Shown here in pieces: positions 1 through 9,461 of a stretch of DNA of 64,000 nt. The notes below the pieces were generated by a model that was not told where the DNA came from, made no database searches, and saw only the letters and a list, made by a program, of their open reading frames with translations. The stretch's first letter is position 1, and each line of letters starts with the position of its first letter. Source of the DNA: Chitinophagaceae bacterium. GTDB taxonomy: Bacteria; Bacteroidota; Bacteroidia; Chitinophagales; Chitinophagaceae. The DNA is taken from the NCBI GenBank assembly GCA_004028795.1, contig SAIW01000023.1, forward strand, positions 33,757-97,756. The letters are read 5' to 3'. Made by a program: the position numbers and the translations under genes.

Positions 1-1665
1 GAAAAGAGCTACCCTGCTGATGAAAACCTGCAACTTAAAAAAGGTTCACAGGTTATGTTTATTAAAAATGATATTGAAAAAGCCAAGCGGTATTTTAATG
101 GTAAAATAGGTGTTGTTGAAAAAGTAGAAGATGATAAAATTTTTGTGCAGTGCTCCGATGAACCTTTAATAGAAGTAAAAAGATACAGATGGGAAAACAT
201 TCGTTACACACTTAACAACAAAACACAAAAAGTTGAAGAAGAAGTAATTGGTGCTTTTACACAATATCCTTTAAGATTAGCTTGGGCAATTACCATTCAT
301 AAAAGTCAGGGTTTAACTTTTGAGAAAGCTGTAATTGATGCCGGGCAGGCATTTGCAGCAGGGCAGGTATATGTTGCCTTAAGTCGTTGTACCAATTTAC
401 AGGGCATTGTTTTGTTAAGCAGCATAACCAATGCAAGCCTACGTACAGATGAACGCATTGTTCAGTTTTGTAATAGCCAACAAGCTGATGTGTTAACCGA
501 TGAGCTGATTGCTGCAAAAAGGAACTATCAATCACAATTATTATTGCAGTTATTCAATATAGATGCAATTATTCAGCAGTTCTCAACATTACTGCAATAT
601 ATTCAAGAAAATAAAGCAGGCTTTAATGAAGCTGCATTTACATTCCTTCAACAAACAGAAGCATTATTATTAAACGAGCAGGAAATTTTTAAAAAGTTTG
701 AATTGCAGCTACAGCAATTGTTACAGCAAAACGATTTGCCTGAAACAAATACCTTTCTGCAACAAAGAGTTTGCAAAGCAGCAGGCTATTTTGAAACGCA
801 ATTACAAAATATTATTCAGTATATACAAACATCTACTGCCGAAACAGACAGTAAACAACATGCATTGCAGTATAATGAAGCCATGAAAGATTTGTTTACT
901 GCTTTACAATTACAAAAACATGTAATAGCAGCGTGTAAAACAGGCTTTGCAGTAACAGTTTATTTTGAAACAAAGAAAAATTTTGTATTGCCTGCTTTTT
1001 ATGTAAATGCTTATGCTGCTGCTAACAGTAACAAAAAATCTCATTCGCCACACCCCTTACTACACCAGCAATTGCGTAAAATGAGAGATAGTATTTGTGA
1101 GAGCAATCAACTGCCTGTTTATATGGTTGCCAATTCAAAGTCAATAGATGAAATGGCACAGTATCTTCCGCAAAGTATTACAGATTTAAAAAAGATAAGT
1201 GGCTTTGGAGAAGCGAAAACAGAAAAATACGGATGGCAGTTTTTAGATATTATTCAGCGTTATTGCAATGAACATGAGCTTCCATCTTTAATGCACGAAT
1301 TACCTGCTAAGAAAGAAAAGAAAACCAAAACAACTGTTGCCAGACCAGATACCAAAAACGAAACCTATCAATTATTTAAACAAGGTAAAAATATTGCTGC
1401 GATAGCTGCTGAAAGAAACTTAACCATAAGTACAGTTGAAACACATTTATCACATTACGTTGCAAACGGATTAATAAAGATTGATGAATTGGTAAGCAGA
1501 GAAAAACTGATATTAATAGAACCTCTTTTACATGAACACCAAAAAGAAGATGGACTAACTGCACTTAAAGAAAAATTAGGTAATGATATTTCTTATGGTG
1601 AAATAAAATTAGTATTAGCCTGGAAAGATTACAATACAATTAAACCGAAAGATAATGTTACTTAA
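1..1665 (+). CDS. PIF1/RecD-like DNA helicase, C-terminal part (5' end outside window)
   Basis: The frame is open from base 1, so the start lies to the left; 554 residues are visible. The visible part begins near the end of the helicase core: a beta-barrel-like insert, then HKSQGLTFE (about residues 100-108) and YVALSRC (about 125-131), which are the last motifs of PIF1/RecD2-type superfamily 1 helicases. A helical linker follows, then an HRDC-like domain (about 353-425, with the helix-hairpin motif ISGFGEAKTEKYG) and a helix-turn-helix domain (about 455-490, with KNIAAIAAERNLTISTVETHL). The N-terminal Walker A and B motifs are outside the window. The likely role is ATP-dependent DNA unwinding in repair or recombination. 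The same HRDC-HTH tail occurs in the RecQ at 5106-7412. The next gene starts 15 nt downstream, so the two may be cotranscribed. Confidence 0.85.
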   Translation, partial: EKSYPADENLQLKKGSQVMFIKNDIEKAKRYFNGKIGVVEKVEDDKIFVQCSDEPLIEVKRYRWENIRYTLNNKTQKVEEEVIGAFTQYPLRLAWAITIHKSQGLTFEKAVIDAGQAFAAGQVYVALSRCTNLQGIVLLSSITNASLRTDERIVQFCNSQQADVLTDELIAAKRNYQSQLLLQLFNIDAIIQQFSTLLQYIQENKAGFNEAAFTFLQQTEALLLNEQEIFKKFELQLQQLLQQNDLPETNTFLQQRVCKAAGYFETQLQNIIQYIQTSTAETDSKQHALQYNEAMKDLFTALQLQKHVIAACKTGFAVTVYFETKKNFVLPAFYVNAYAAANSNKKSHSPHPLLHQQLRKMRDSICESNQLPVYMVANSKSIDEMAQYLPQSITDLKKISGFGEAKTEKYGWQFLDIIQRYCNEHELPSLMHELPAKKEKKTKTTVARPDTKNETYQLFKQGKNIAAIAAERNLTISTVETHLSHYVANGLIKIDELVSREKLILIEPLLHEHQKEDGLTALKEKLGNDISYGEIKLVLAWKDYNTIKPKDNVT

Positions 1666-1680
1666 CTATTTTTATGCGTA

Positions 1681-2712
1681 ATGGTTAAATACGAACAATT
1701 AGAGGTAACTGGCATTATTGAAGAAACAAAACATGCTAAAACATTTTTGTTAAAGCCATTAAACAACTGGCAACCAACTTATAAAGAAGGTCAATTTATA
1801 ACATTAATTTTTACAACTGAATTTGGCGAGAGAAGAAGAAGTTATTCTATTTCATCTGCATTGGGCGAAAAATTAAGCATTACGGTAAAAAAAGTTGATA
1901 ACGGAGAGTTTTCAAGAAGGCTTTTATATCGTACAAAAGTTGGAGATATTTTATTGGTATCAGGCATTAGCGGATTATTTGTTTTGCCTGAAACAATCAA
2001 CCCAAACAATCAATTCTTCTTTTTAGCAGCCGGAAGCGGTATTACGCCTTGTTATTCTATCATCAAAAAATTATTACAAACTACTTGTAATAAAATAGTA
2101 TTAATTTATAGTAACAAAAATGAAGAAGAAACTATTTATTATAAAGAACTCATTTCACTACAGGAAAAGTTTGAAGAGAGATTTATTATAAAATTTTTAT
2201 TCAGTAATCACTTTTCGGTTTATGAAAGCAGGTTAAGTAATTGGTTATTGCAACAGTTGTTGAAAACATATTTACAAGTAAAAAAAGAAGATGCTTTATT
2301 TTATGTGTGCGGTCCTTTTGATTACATGCAAATGATAACCATTAGTTTACTGAGTGAAGGGATTGCTTTGCATAATATAAAAAAAGAAAACTTTAATTCA
2401 CTACCCAGAATTAATAAGCCATTACCTCCTGATACTGACGCACATTTTGTAACGTTTATTTTAAAAAACACCAGTTATAAGTTTTCAGTGCAATATCCTC
2501 AAACAATTTTAGCGGCAGCCAAAGAACATAATGTTATAATACCTTATAGTTGCGAAGCGGGCAGGTGTGGAAGTTGCACTGCTACCTGTACTAATGGTGA
2601 AATATGGATGGCTTACAATGAAATATTATTAGATGAAGAAGTTGCTGAAGGAAGGATTCTATGTTGCCAGTCTTACCCGATAAATGGTGATGCCGTTATT
2701 GAAATAAAATAA
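1681..2712 (+). CDS. Ferredoxin-NAD(P)H reductase with C-terminal 2Fe-2S domain (PaaE-like)
   Basis: A 343-residue soluble flavoprotein. Domains in order: FAD-binding barrel with the RRRSYS flavin motif (51-56), NAD(P)-binding domain with AAGSGITP (116-123) and YVCGPFDYM (208-216), and a plant-type ferredoxin domain with Cys291, Cys296, Cys299 and Cys328/329 as cluster ligands. This order and length match PaaE, the reductase of the phenylacetyl-CoA epoxidase, and related oxygenase reductases that pass electrons from NAD(P)H to an iron centre. A paaZ gene lies in this window at 27074-29119, but the other paa genes do not, so the partner is uncertain; a general electron-transfer role is also possible. 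ATG start, 15 nt after the helicase. It ends at a hairpin shared with manC. Confidence 0.85.
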   Translation: MVKYEQLEVTGIIEETKHAKTFLLKPLNNWQPTYKEGQFITLIFTTEFGERRRSYSISSALGEKLSITVKKVDNGEFSRRLLYRTKVGDILLVSGISGLFVLPETINPNNQFFFLAAGSGITPCYSIIKKLLQTTCNKIVLIYSNKNEEETIYYKELISLQEKFEERFIIKFLFSNHFSVYESRLSNWLLQQLLKTYLQVKKEDALFYVCGPFDYMQMITISLLSEGIALHNIKKENFNSLPRINKPLPPDTDAHFVTFILKNTSYKFSVQYPQTILAAAKEHNVIIPYSCEAGRCGSCTATCTNGEIWMAYNEILLDEEVAEGRILCCQSYPINGDAVIEIK

Positions 2713-2740
2713 AACGCCTCACATTTGCGGGGCGTTTTAT
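2709..2740. terminator. Bidirectional terminator between the reductase gene and manC
   Basis: A perfect 10-bp inverted repeat, ATAAAACGCC (2709-2718) and GGCGTTTTAT (2731-2740), with a 12-nt loop. The A-tract on one side and T-tract on the other let it act on both strands. It sits between two convergent genes. Confidence 0.85.
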
Positions 2741-2754
2741 TAGAACTAACAGTG

Positions 2755-3837
2755 TTAAATATATTTTTCACCTTTTTGCTTTTTGGCTTCGGCAACGTAT
2801 TCTTTAATAGCCTGTTCTTTTTCTTTTTTACAAATCATCAATACATCTTTTGTATCAACAATTATAAAATCTTCGAGCCCTTGCAGTAATAAAAGTTTAT
2901 CTGCCGGAGCACTAACCATACATTCTTTTGCATCAATAACAATTACATTGTCTGTTGCCAATGCATTGCCCATAGCATCTTTCTCTAAATTATCGTAAGC
3001 ACTGTTCCAAGTTCCTAAATCGCTCCAGCCAAAAGAAGATGGAATTACATATACATTCTCAGCTTTTTCCATAATAGCAAAATCAATAGAAACATTGGTG
3101 CATAAAGGATAGATGCGATCAATAGCTTCTTTTTCTGCATCAGTATTAAAGTTTGCTTTTTCTCCATCAAATAATTCAAACATTTCCGGCTGATATTTTT
3201 CAAAAGCATCAACCACATCTTTTGCTTTCCAAACAAAAATGCCGGCATTCCATAAAAAATCACCACTTGCTAAGAACGATTTAGCAATTTCTAAGTTTGG
3301 CTTTTCTGTAAAGGTTTTTACTTTATAAATATTTTCTTCTTTAGCATTGGTATCGTACTGAATGTAACCGTAACCGGTATTGGGGTGTGTTGGTTTAATA
3401 CCTAATGTAATGAAAGAAGCGTTTCTGCTTACAAAATCTAAAGCAGTAGTAGCAATTTTTTTAAAGCCTTCGCCATCTAAAATCATATGATCGCTCGGTG
3501 CAACAACTAATGCAGCTTCAGGATCTTTCTGTAATAATTTAAAAGCGATATAAGCAACACAGGGTGCCGTGTTTTTACGGCTTGGTTCTGCAATAATATT
3601 TTCTTTAGGAATGGAAGGAAGTTGCTCGGCAACAATTTCTTTATATTCTTCAGAGGTTACAATATAAATATTTTCAACAGGCATGAAGGAAGCATAACGC
3701 TCAAACGTCCATTGAATAAGACTTTTGCCTGTGTTTAAAATGTCTAAGAATTGTTTAGGGTAAGCTGTACGGCTTTTTGGCCAAAACCTGCTGCCGATAC
3801 CGCCGGCCATAATGGCTACATAGTGATGTTGGTTCAT
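2755..3837 (-). CDS. manC: Mannose-1-phosphate guanylyltransferase
   Basis: A 360-residue protein that makes GDP-mannose from mannose 1-phosphate and GTP, feeding mannose and fucose into surface polysaccharides. The nucleotidyltransferase signature MAGGIGSRFWPKSR is at residues 10-23, followed by YPKQF, and FTEKP lies mid-protein as in the ManC/CpsB family. The length matches the single-domain guanylyltransferase without the C-terminal isomerase domain. It stands alone on the minus strand, with kdsD next upstream. A -7 element lies 27 nt before the ATG. The 3' end shares a terminator with the convergent reductase gene. Confidence 0.93.
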   Translation of the reverse strand: MNQHHYVAIMAGGIGSRFWPKSRTAYPKQFLDILNTGKSLIQWTFERYASFMPVENIYIVTSEEYKEIVAEQLPSIPKENIIAEPSRKNTAPCVAYIAFKLLQKDPEAALVVAPSDHMILDGEGFKKIATTALDFVSRNASFITLGIKPTHPNTGYGYIQYDTNAKEENIYKVKTFTEKPNLEIAKSFLASGDFLWNAGIFVWKAKDVVDAFEKYQPEMFELFDGEKANFNTDAEKEAIDRIYPLCTNVSIDFAIMEKAENVYVIPSSFGWSDLGTWNSAYDNLEKDAMGNALATDNVIVIDAKECMVSAPADKLLLLQGLEDFIIVDTKDVLMICKKEKEQAIKEYVAEAKKQKGEKYI

Positions 3838-3864
3838 TTCTAATAAATTGGTTTATGTTTTTTT

Positions 3865-3872
3865 CAAATATA
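3865..3872 (-). promoter_or_regulatory. -7 promoter element for manC
   Basis: Minus-strand TATATTTG matches the Bacteroidota -7 consensus TAnnTTTG exactly and lies 27 nt upstream of the manC ATG. No clear -33 TTG was found at the usual spacing. Confidence 0.55.
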
Positions 3873-3914
3873 GCAAGCTGTTGAATAGTTAGTATCTGTT
3901 GGTATTATCATTTT

Positions 3915-4877
3915 TTAAATTATTCCTTCACGCACTAAATCGTGTATGGTAATGATTCCCAGGTATTGATTGTTTTCTGCTACAATTAACTGACTGATAT
4001 CATACTTTCTGAAAGCAGTTAAAGCATTAACCGCAAGTTCTGCAGGGTCAATTGTTTTTGGATTGAATGAGCAAATATCTTTTGCAGTAATACTGCTTAT
4101 GTTATCACTTTTCTCCAACATTCTTCTTAAATCTCCATCTGTAATAATTCCCACAACAGCATTATCATTATCCGCAACAGCAGCAACACCCATACGTTTC
4201 TCTGTTATTTCTACAATTACTTCCCGCAAAGTAGCAGATAAAACAACTTTTGGTTTAGGGTTGTGTTTATATAAATCTTCAACACGTAAGTATAGGCGTT
4301 TACCTAAATTTCCTCCTGGGTGATACTTGGCAAAATCGTAACCGTTAAAACCATTTAACTCCATTAATGCAATAGCTAAAGCATCGCCCATAACCATTTG
4401 AGCTGTAGTGCTGTTAGTGGGTGCAAGGTTGTTGGGGCATGCTTCTTCTTTAACAGTTGTATTTATAATAATAACACTTTCTTTTGCTAAAAAACTTTCT
4501 GTATTGCCAACAATACCAATTAATGTATTGTTGAAATTTTTTATAAGTGGAATCAGCATTTTTATTTCCGGGCTTTCGCCACTCTTGCTTACTACCACTA
4601 CTACATCATCTTTTTGAATCATTCCCAAATCTCCGTGAATAGCATCGGCAGCATGCATAAACAAAGCAGGCGTTCCTGTTGAGTTTAAAGTGGCTACAAT
4701 TTTTTGAGCTACTATGGCACTTTTACCGATACCACTTATTACAACTCTGCCTTTTGAGTGGTGAATGGTTTGAACAGCTTTTTCAAAATCTGCATTAATA
4801 AAATCAAGTAAACCTGCAACAGAATTTGCTTCAGATTGAATGGCTTTTTTAGCAGATGAAATAATGGATGAATTCAT
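3915..4877 (-). CDS. kdsD: KpsF/GutQ-family arabinose-5-phosphate isomerase
   Basis: A 320-residue sugar-phosphate isomerase that interconverts ribulose 5-phosphate and arabinose 5-phosphate, the first step to the Kdo of lipopolysaccharide. The N-terminal SIS domain carries GIGKSAIVAQK and VVSKSGESPEI, with HAADAIHGDLGM between them. Two CBS domains fill the C-terminal third (TDGDLRRML in the first, TIHDLVREG at the end). I chose the ATG at 4877 because the upstream 16 in-frame residues overlap a -7 element and precede the usual start of the family. Neighbouring manC also serves surface glycans. Confidence 0.9.
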   Translation of the reverse strand: MNSSIISSAKKAIQSEANSVAGLLDFINADFEKAVQTIHHSKGRVVISGIGKSAIVAQKIVATLNSTGTPALFMHAADAIHGDLGMIQKDDVVVVVSKSGESPEIKMLIPLIKNFNNTLIGIVGNTESFLAKESVIIINTTVKEEACPNNLAPTNSTTAQMVMGDALAIALMELNGFNGYDFAKYHPGGNLGKRLYLRVEDLYKHNPKPKVVLSATLREVIVEITEKRMGVAAVADNDNAVVGIITDGDLRRMLEKSDNISSITAKDICSFNPKTIDPAELAVNALTAFRKYDISQLIVAENNQYLGIITIHDLVREGII

Positions 4878-4885
4878 AAGAAAAG

Positions 4886-4893
4886 CAAAAATA
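4886..4893 (-). promoter_or_regulatory. Possible -7 promoter element for kdsD
   Basis: Minus-strand TATTTTTG fits TAnnTTTG and lies 8 nt upstream of the chosen ATG at 4877. If used, the transcript would be nearly leaderless and the longer reading (start at 4925) would be excluded. Confidence 0.4.
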
Positions 4894-5105
4894 AACTTTA
4901 ACAACCAACCCTTGTATGCAAACATTAGCTTTATTAACTTCGCCGTCCTTTAAAAAAACGGCAACGTTTTTAATACACTGCCAAAGAATCTTCCGCAGGC
5001 AACTGATAATCTTTTAAAAAATATCTTTTGTTTCGGAAAAAAGGAGTAACTTATTCGTCCGTTTCACCCATCTGTTATAAAAACAGAAAAGTTAATTTGA
5101 ATGTA

Positions 5106-7412
5106 ATGGCTACAAGCACAAAGAAGGCAACACCTAAAAAAACCGCATCTAAAACTGCTTCCAGAAAAGCTCCGGTAGTAGATGGTTCTTTGCCAAAGAA
5201 AATTGATAACTCAAAGTTTGATATTTATAAAGGCGTTCAGCAGCATTTCGGCTTTAAAGAATTTAAGGGCCGGCAGGAAGAAGCTATAAACAGCTTAATG
5301 AGCGGCAACGATACATTTGTTATTATGCCAACCGGTGGTGGTAAAAGTCTTTGCTACCAATTGCCCGCTATGATGATGGAAGGCTGTGCTATTATTGTTT
5401 CTCCCTTAATAGCATTAATGAAAAATCAGGTTGATTTGGTTAGAGGTTACAGCGAGCAGGATGATGTGGCACACTTCTTAAACTCTTCACTTAATAAAAC
5501 CCAGATAAAAGAAGTAAAAGATGATTTATTAACAGGTAAAACAAAACTATTATATGTTGCACCCGAAACTTTAACTAAAGAAGAAAATCTGGAATTCTTC
5601 AGCGGATTAACCATTTCATTTTTTGCAGTTGATGAAGCACACTGTATTAGTGAGTGGGGGCATGATTTCAGGCCTGAGTACAGAAGGCTTAGGGAAATGA
5701 TGAATGTTATAAATCCGGATATTCCTGTTGTAGCTCTTACAGCAACGGCCACTCCTAAAGTACAGAGTGATATCATTAAAAACTTAGGATTACGCAACCC
5801 TAATATTTTCATTTCTTCTTTTAACCGTTCTAACCTTTATTATGAAATTCAGCCTAAACTAAAGAAAGAACAAACTATAAAAAGCATTACTAAATTCATT
5901 TCGCAGAATAAAGGCAAAAGCGGAATTATTTATACGCTTAACAGAAAAACAACAGAAGAATTAGCAGAAGTTTTAGTTGCCAATAATATTAAAGCGGTTG
6001 CTTATCATGCAGGGCTCGACCAAAAATTAAGAGCAGACAGGCAAGACCAGTTTTTGAATGAAGATGTACAGGTTATTGTTGCCACCATTGCATTCGGAAT
6101 GGGTATTGATAAACCTGATATCCGTTTTGTTATTCACTATAACATTCCTAAATCAATTGAAAATTATTATCAGGAAACGGGCCGTGCTGGTCGCGATGGC
6201 TTAGAAGGTAACTGTATTCTTTACTATTCTTACAAAGATGTTCACAAGTTGGAACATTTAATGCGGGATAAGCCTTTAAGTGAACGTGAAGTTGGTGCAC
6301 AGTTAATTGATGAAACCGTTGCATTTGCAGAAAGCGGTGTTTGCAGAAGAAAAATATTGATGCATTATTTTGGTGAAGAATGGAACGTACCTAACTGTAA
6401 AAACTGCGATAACTGCAGGCATCCTAAAGAAAGAGTAGAAGCAAAAGACAATGCAGTTAAAGTAATGAAAGTTATTAAAGCATTAGATGAACGCTTCCCT
6501 GCTGAGTATGTGGTTAATGTAGTTATCGGAAGGCTAACTCCGCAGATAACTATGTTCCGTCATGAAAAATTAGCAGTGTTTGGTATAGGAAAAGATAATG
6601 AGCAAAACCATTACTGGAACAGCCTTATAAGGCAATTAATGCTGGAGAATTTAATAAGAAAAGATATTGAAGAATATGGTTTATTAAAACTTACAGATAA
6701 AGGCGAGCAATTTTTTAAAAAGCCAACATCGTTTAAAATTGTTATTAACGAACAATATGAAAGTTCTGATGACGATGATGACGATGAAACAGAAACAGGC
6801 AGCCAAACCGGTGCAGCAGCAGATGAAAAATTATTTGAAATGCTGAAAGAACTACGCCAAAAAGAAGCCAAGAAAAAAAGTTTACCGCCATTTGTAATTT
6901 TCTTAGAAAACTCTTTGCAGGATATGGCTACATTATATCCTACAACATTAGAGGAATTGGAAAAATGTCAGGGTGTAAGTAAAGGAAAAGCATTAAAATA
7001 CGGAAGACCTTTTGTTGATTTAATTGCCGAGTATGTTGAAGAAAATGAAATAGAAAAGCCCGAAGATTTTGTAATGAAAACTGTGGCTAATAAAAGCAGC
7101 AATAAGATTTACATTATTCAAAACGTTGATAAGAAAATTCCGTTACAGGATATAGCAAAGAATAAAGGGCTACAATTGAATGAATTGCTGGAAGAAATGG
7201 AAACCATTGCAGCAAGCGGCACTAAATTAAATTTAGATTATGCCATTGAAGAATGGTTAGACGAATATGATCAGGAAGAAATTATAGATTATTTTAAAGG
7301 CTGCGAAACATCATCTTTAGAAGTAGCACAAAAAGAATTGAGTGATAATAATTATACTTGGGAGCAATTAAAAATTATGCGAATAAAGTTTTTGAGTGTT
7401 TACGGAAATTAA
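5106..7412 (+). CDS. recQ: ATP-dependent DNA helicase RecQ
   Basis: A 768-residue RecQ-family 3'-5' helicase for recombination and fork repair. Visible: a Lys/Thr/Ala-rich N-terminal tail (1-27), Walker A MPTGGGKS (74-81), the DEAH box (176-179) followed by CISEWGHDFRPEY, the GRAGRDG motif of the second RecA lobe, and the RecQ-Ct zinc site (CRRK...CKNCDNC). A winged-helix RQC region with an Asp-rich linker follows, then HRDC (GVSKGKALKYG) and a final helix-turn-helix segment. I chose the ATG at 5106 over an in-frame TTG at 5028 because the extra residues look like non-coding leader. A TATCTTTTG stretch at 5022-5030 may be the promoter, with one extra base against the consensus. Confidence 0.95.
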   Translation: MATSTKKATPKKTASKTASRKAPVVDGSLPKKIDNSKFDIYKGVQQHFGFKEFKGRQEEAINSLMSGNDTFVIMPTGGGKSLCYQLPAMMMEGCAIIVSPLIALMKNQVDLVRGYSEQDDVAHFLNSSLNKTQIKEVKDDLLTGKTKLLYVAPETLTKEENLEFFSGLTISFFAVDEAHCISEWGHDFRPEYRRLREMMNVINPDIPVVALTATATPKVQSDIIKNLGLRNPNIFISSFNRSNLYYEIQPKLKKEQTIKSITKFISQNKGKSGIIYTLNRKTTEELAEVLVANNIKAVAYHAGLDQKLRADRQDQFLNEDVQVIVATIAFGMGIDKPDIRFVIHYNIPKSIENYYQETGRAGRDGLEGNCILYYSYKDVHKLEHLMRDKPLSEREVGAQLIDETVAFAESGVCRRKILMHYFGEEWNVPNCKNCDNCRHPKERVEAKDNAVKVMKVIKALDERFPAEYVVNVVIGRLTPQITMFRHEKLAVFGIGKDNEQNHYWNSLIRQLMLENLIRKDIEEYGLLKLTDKGEQFFKKPTSFKIVINEQYESSDDDDDDETETGSQTGAAADEKLFEMLKELRQKEAKKKSLPPFVIFLENSLQDMATLYPTTLEELEKCQGVSKGKALKYGRPFVDLIAEYVEENEIEKPEDFVMKTVANKSSNKIYIIQNVDKKIPLQDIAKNKGLQLNELLEEMETIAASGTKLNLDYAIEEWLDEYDQEEIIDYFKGCETSSLEVAQKELSDNNYTWEQLKIMRIKFLSVYGN

Positions 7413-7421
7413 ATCTTATTA

Positions 7422-7451
7422 ACCGCTGCATTAATGCAGCGGTCTTTTTTT
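7422..7451. terminator. Terminator after recQ
   Basis: A perfect hairpin, ACCGCTGCAT (7422-7431) with ATGCAGCGGT (7434-7443), followed by C and seven T on the plus strand. It overlaps the stop codon of the convergent YitT gene and probably serves both transcripts. Confidence 0.85.
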
Positions 7452-8366
7452 AACCATACCGCCTTTGGTATCTTTAATACTGCTCATTACCACAAACGCA
7501 TGCGGGTCTATCTTTTCAATTTCAACTTTTAGTTTACTTATTTCTAAACGGGTAACTACAATAAAAATAATATCGCTGTTGGTTACATGCCCGTGTTTGC
7601 CATAGCCACGCTTGCCGCTGTAAACGGTAACACCTCTTCCCATTTGATTTACAATCATATCAATTACTTCTTCAAAGTGTGTAGAGATGATTGTAACTCC
7701 TGTATACTCTTCAATACCTTCAATAATAAAATCTAATGTTTTAGAAGCAGATAAATAAGTTATCATAGCATATAAAGCCGTTTCAATTGATAATAAATAA
7801 GCAGCAGCAGAAAAAATAAGTACATTAATAATAATAATGATGTCGCCAATAGTACCGCCCAATTTTCTGCTTATATAAATGGCTAAAACTTCTGTTCCGT
7901 CTAATACTGCTCCGCCTCTTACAGATAAACCGATACCTGCACCCAGAAAAAATCCGCCGAAAAGAGATACTAATAATTTATCATGTGTTACTTCAGGAAA
8001 ATGAAATAGAACCGTACACAGTGCCAAACCGGTAATAGCACAGGCCGTTTTAATAGCAAATTGCTTCCCGACAGTCTTCAATCCCAACCATACAAACGGA
8101 ATATTTATCAATACCAATAAAACAGCTAAAGGCAATTTGGTAATTTCTGAAACCATTAATGATACACCGGTAGCACCGCCATCTATAAAATTATTCGGTA
8201 ATAAAAAAGATTCCAAACCAAATGCAGCAGAACCAATACCAAGGCATATCAAAATAACATCTCTAATGAATGTTCTTACAGCAATTTTATATTGCCTGAA
8301 ACCTTTGGCCTTAATATACGCCGAGTGGTGTGAGTGCTTTTCTGAAGACTTTTTTACTAAACTCAT
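7431..8366 (-). CDS. YitT family membrane protein (DUF161 + DUF2179)
   Basis: A 311-residue integral membrane protein. A basic, His-containing cytoplasmic N-terminus precedes about five hydrophobic helices in the first 200 residues, with conserved GGATGVSLMVSEI and GTEVLAIYISRKLGG. A soluble C-terminal DUF2179 domain follows (from about 225, with TVYSGKRGYG and IIFIVVTRLEISKLK). This is the standard YitT/YqfU architecture. The function of the family is not established; DUF2179 resembles ligand-binding ACT-like domains. It is divergent from the PfkB kinase and convergent with recQ. No exact -7 element was found upstream. Confidence 0.88.
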   Translation of the reverse strand: MSLVKKSSEKHSHHSAYIKAKGFRQYKIAVRTFIRDVILICLGIGSAAFGLESFLLPNNFIDGGATGVSLMVSEITKLPLAVLLVLINIPFVWLGLKTVGKQFAIKTACAITGLALCTVLFHFPEVTHDKLLVSLFGGFFLGAGIGLSVRGGAVLDGTEVLAIYISRKLGGTIGDIIIIINVLIFSAAAYLLSIETALYAMITYLSASKTLDFIIEGIEEYTGVTIISTHFEEVIDMIVNQMGRGVTVYSGKRGYGKHGHVTNSDIIFIVVTRLEISKLKVEIEKIDPHAFVVMSSIKDTKGGMVKKRPLH

Positions 8367-8445
8367 ACTGCGGAAAGATACATTATTAATATGGCTTTAT
8401 TTTATTGCATGAATAACATAGTTTCGCAAGCAAACTAAAAAACTT

Positions 8446-9366
8446 ATGAGTTTAATTGTTGTGGGTTCAATGGCTTTTGATGCAATTGAAACACCTTTTG
8501 GTAAAAGTGATAGAATTGTTGGCGGTGCTGCAACTTATATTGCCTGGTGTGCAAGCAACTTTACAGATGTAAAACAAATTTCTGTTGTTGGTGGAGATTT
8601 TCCGCAGGAAGAATTAGATGCCCTTACTGCACGTAATGTAAGTTTAGAAGGTGTGCAGATAAAAAAAGATGAAAAATCTTTTTTCTGGAGTGGTCGTTAT
8701 CACAACGATATGAACAGCCGCGATACATTGGTTACAGAATTAAATGTATTAGGAACATTTGAACCTGTTGTACCCGAAAGCTACCAAGGCAGTGAATTTT
8801 TAATGTTGGGAAATTTAGCTCCTGCTGTGCAGTTAAGTGTTATTAAGCAATTAAAGCAACGCCCTAAATTAATTGCAATGGATACCATGAACTTCTGGAT
8901 GGATATTGCAATGGATGATTTGAAAGCTGTTTTAAAAGAAGTAGATGTTTTATTGGTGAATGATGCTGAAGCAAGACAATTGAGCGGTGAATATTCTTTG
9001 GTAAAAGCTGCCAAAGTTATCAGAGCAATGGGTCCTGAATATTTAATTATTAAAAAAGGGGAACACGGAGCTTTATTGTTTCATGAGAAGAATGTGTTTT
9101 TTGCCCCTGCATTGCCGTTAGAAGATGTGTTTGACCCAACCGGTGCCGGCGATACTTTTGCAGCAGGCTTTATTGCACATATTGCCAAAACAAAAGATGT
9201 AAGTTTTGAAAACATGAAAACGGCTATTATTGTTGGCAGTGCAATGGCAAGCTATTGTGTAGAAAAATTCGGTACAGAACGTTTAAGAGAAATAACAAAA
9301 GAAGATATTACTGCAAGGTTGAACGAGTTTGTGCAACTAAGTAGCTTTGATATAAGCTTGGTGTAG
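8446..9366 (+). CDS. PfkB/ribokinase family sugar kinase
   Basis: A 306-residue cytoplasmic kinase that phosphorylates a sugar or nucleoside using ATP. GGAATYIAW (26-34) is the substrate-side motif and DPTGAGDTFAAGF (230-242) the C-terminal PfkB signature, with Asp236 as the expected catalytic base. The exact substrate cannot be read from the sequence; adenosine-kinase-like and ribokinase-like members share these motifs. It is a single-gene unit: divergent from the YitT gene, and closed by a strong hairpin. Confidence 0.88.
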   Translation: MSLIVVGSMAFDAIETPFGKSDRIVGGAATYIAWCASNFTDVKQISVVGGDFPQEELDALTARNVSLEGVQIKKDEKSFFWSGRYHNDMNSRDTLVTELNVLGTFEPVVPESYQGSEFLMLGNLAPAVQLSVIKQLKQRPKLIAMDTMNFWMDIAMDDLKAVLKEVDVLLVNDAEARQLSGEYSLVKAAKVIRAMGPEYLIIKKGEHGALLFHEKNVFFAPALPLEDVFDPTGAGDTFAAGFIAHIAKTKDVSFENMKTAIIVGSAMASYCVEKFGTERLREITKEDITARLNEFVQLSSFDISLV

Positions 9367-9392
9367 ATTATATTTATCAATATCAGCGAAAT

Positions 9393-9422
9393 AAAAAGGA
9401 ATGAAAATCTTCATTCCTTTTT
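9393..9422. terminator. Terminator between the PfkB kinase gene and metF
   Basis: A 13-bp perfect stem, AAAAAGGAATGAA (9393-9405) and TTCATTCCTTTTT (9410-9422), with loop AATC. Poly-A and poly-T flanks make it bidirectional between convergent genes. Confidence 0.88.
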
Positions 9423-9461
9423 TCATATTATATTAATCAATAAAATCTTTCAAATCAAGCC

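Noticed and set aside
4944..4962. Short GCCGT/ACGGC hairpin between kdsD and recQ
   Set aside because: Only 5 bp of stem; too weak to call a terminator or regulatory element.
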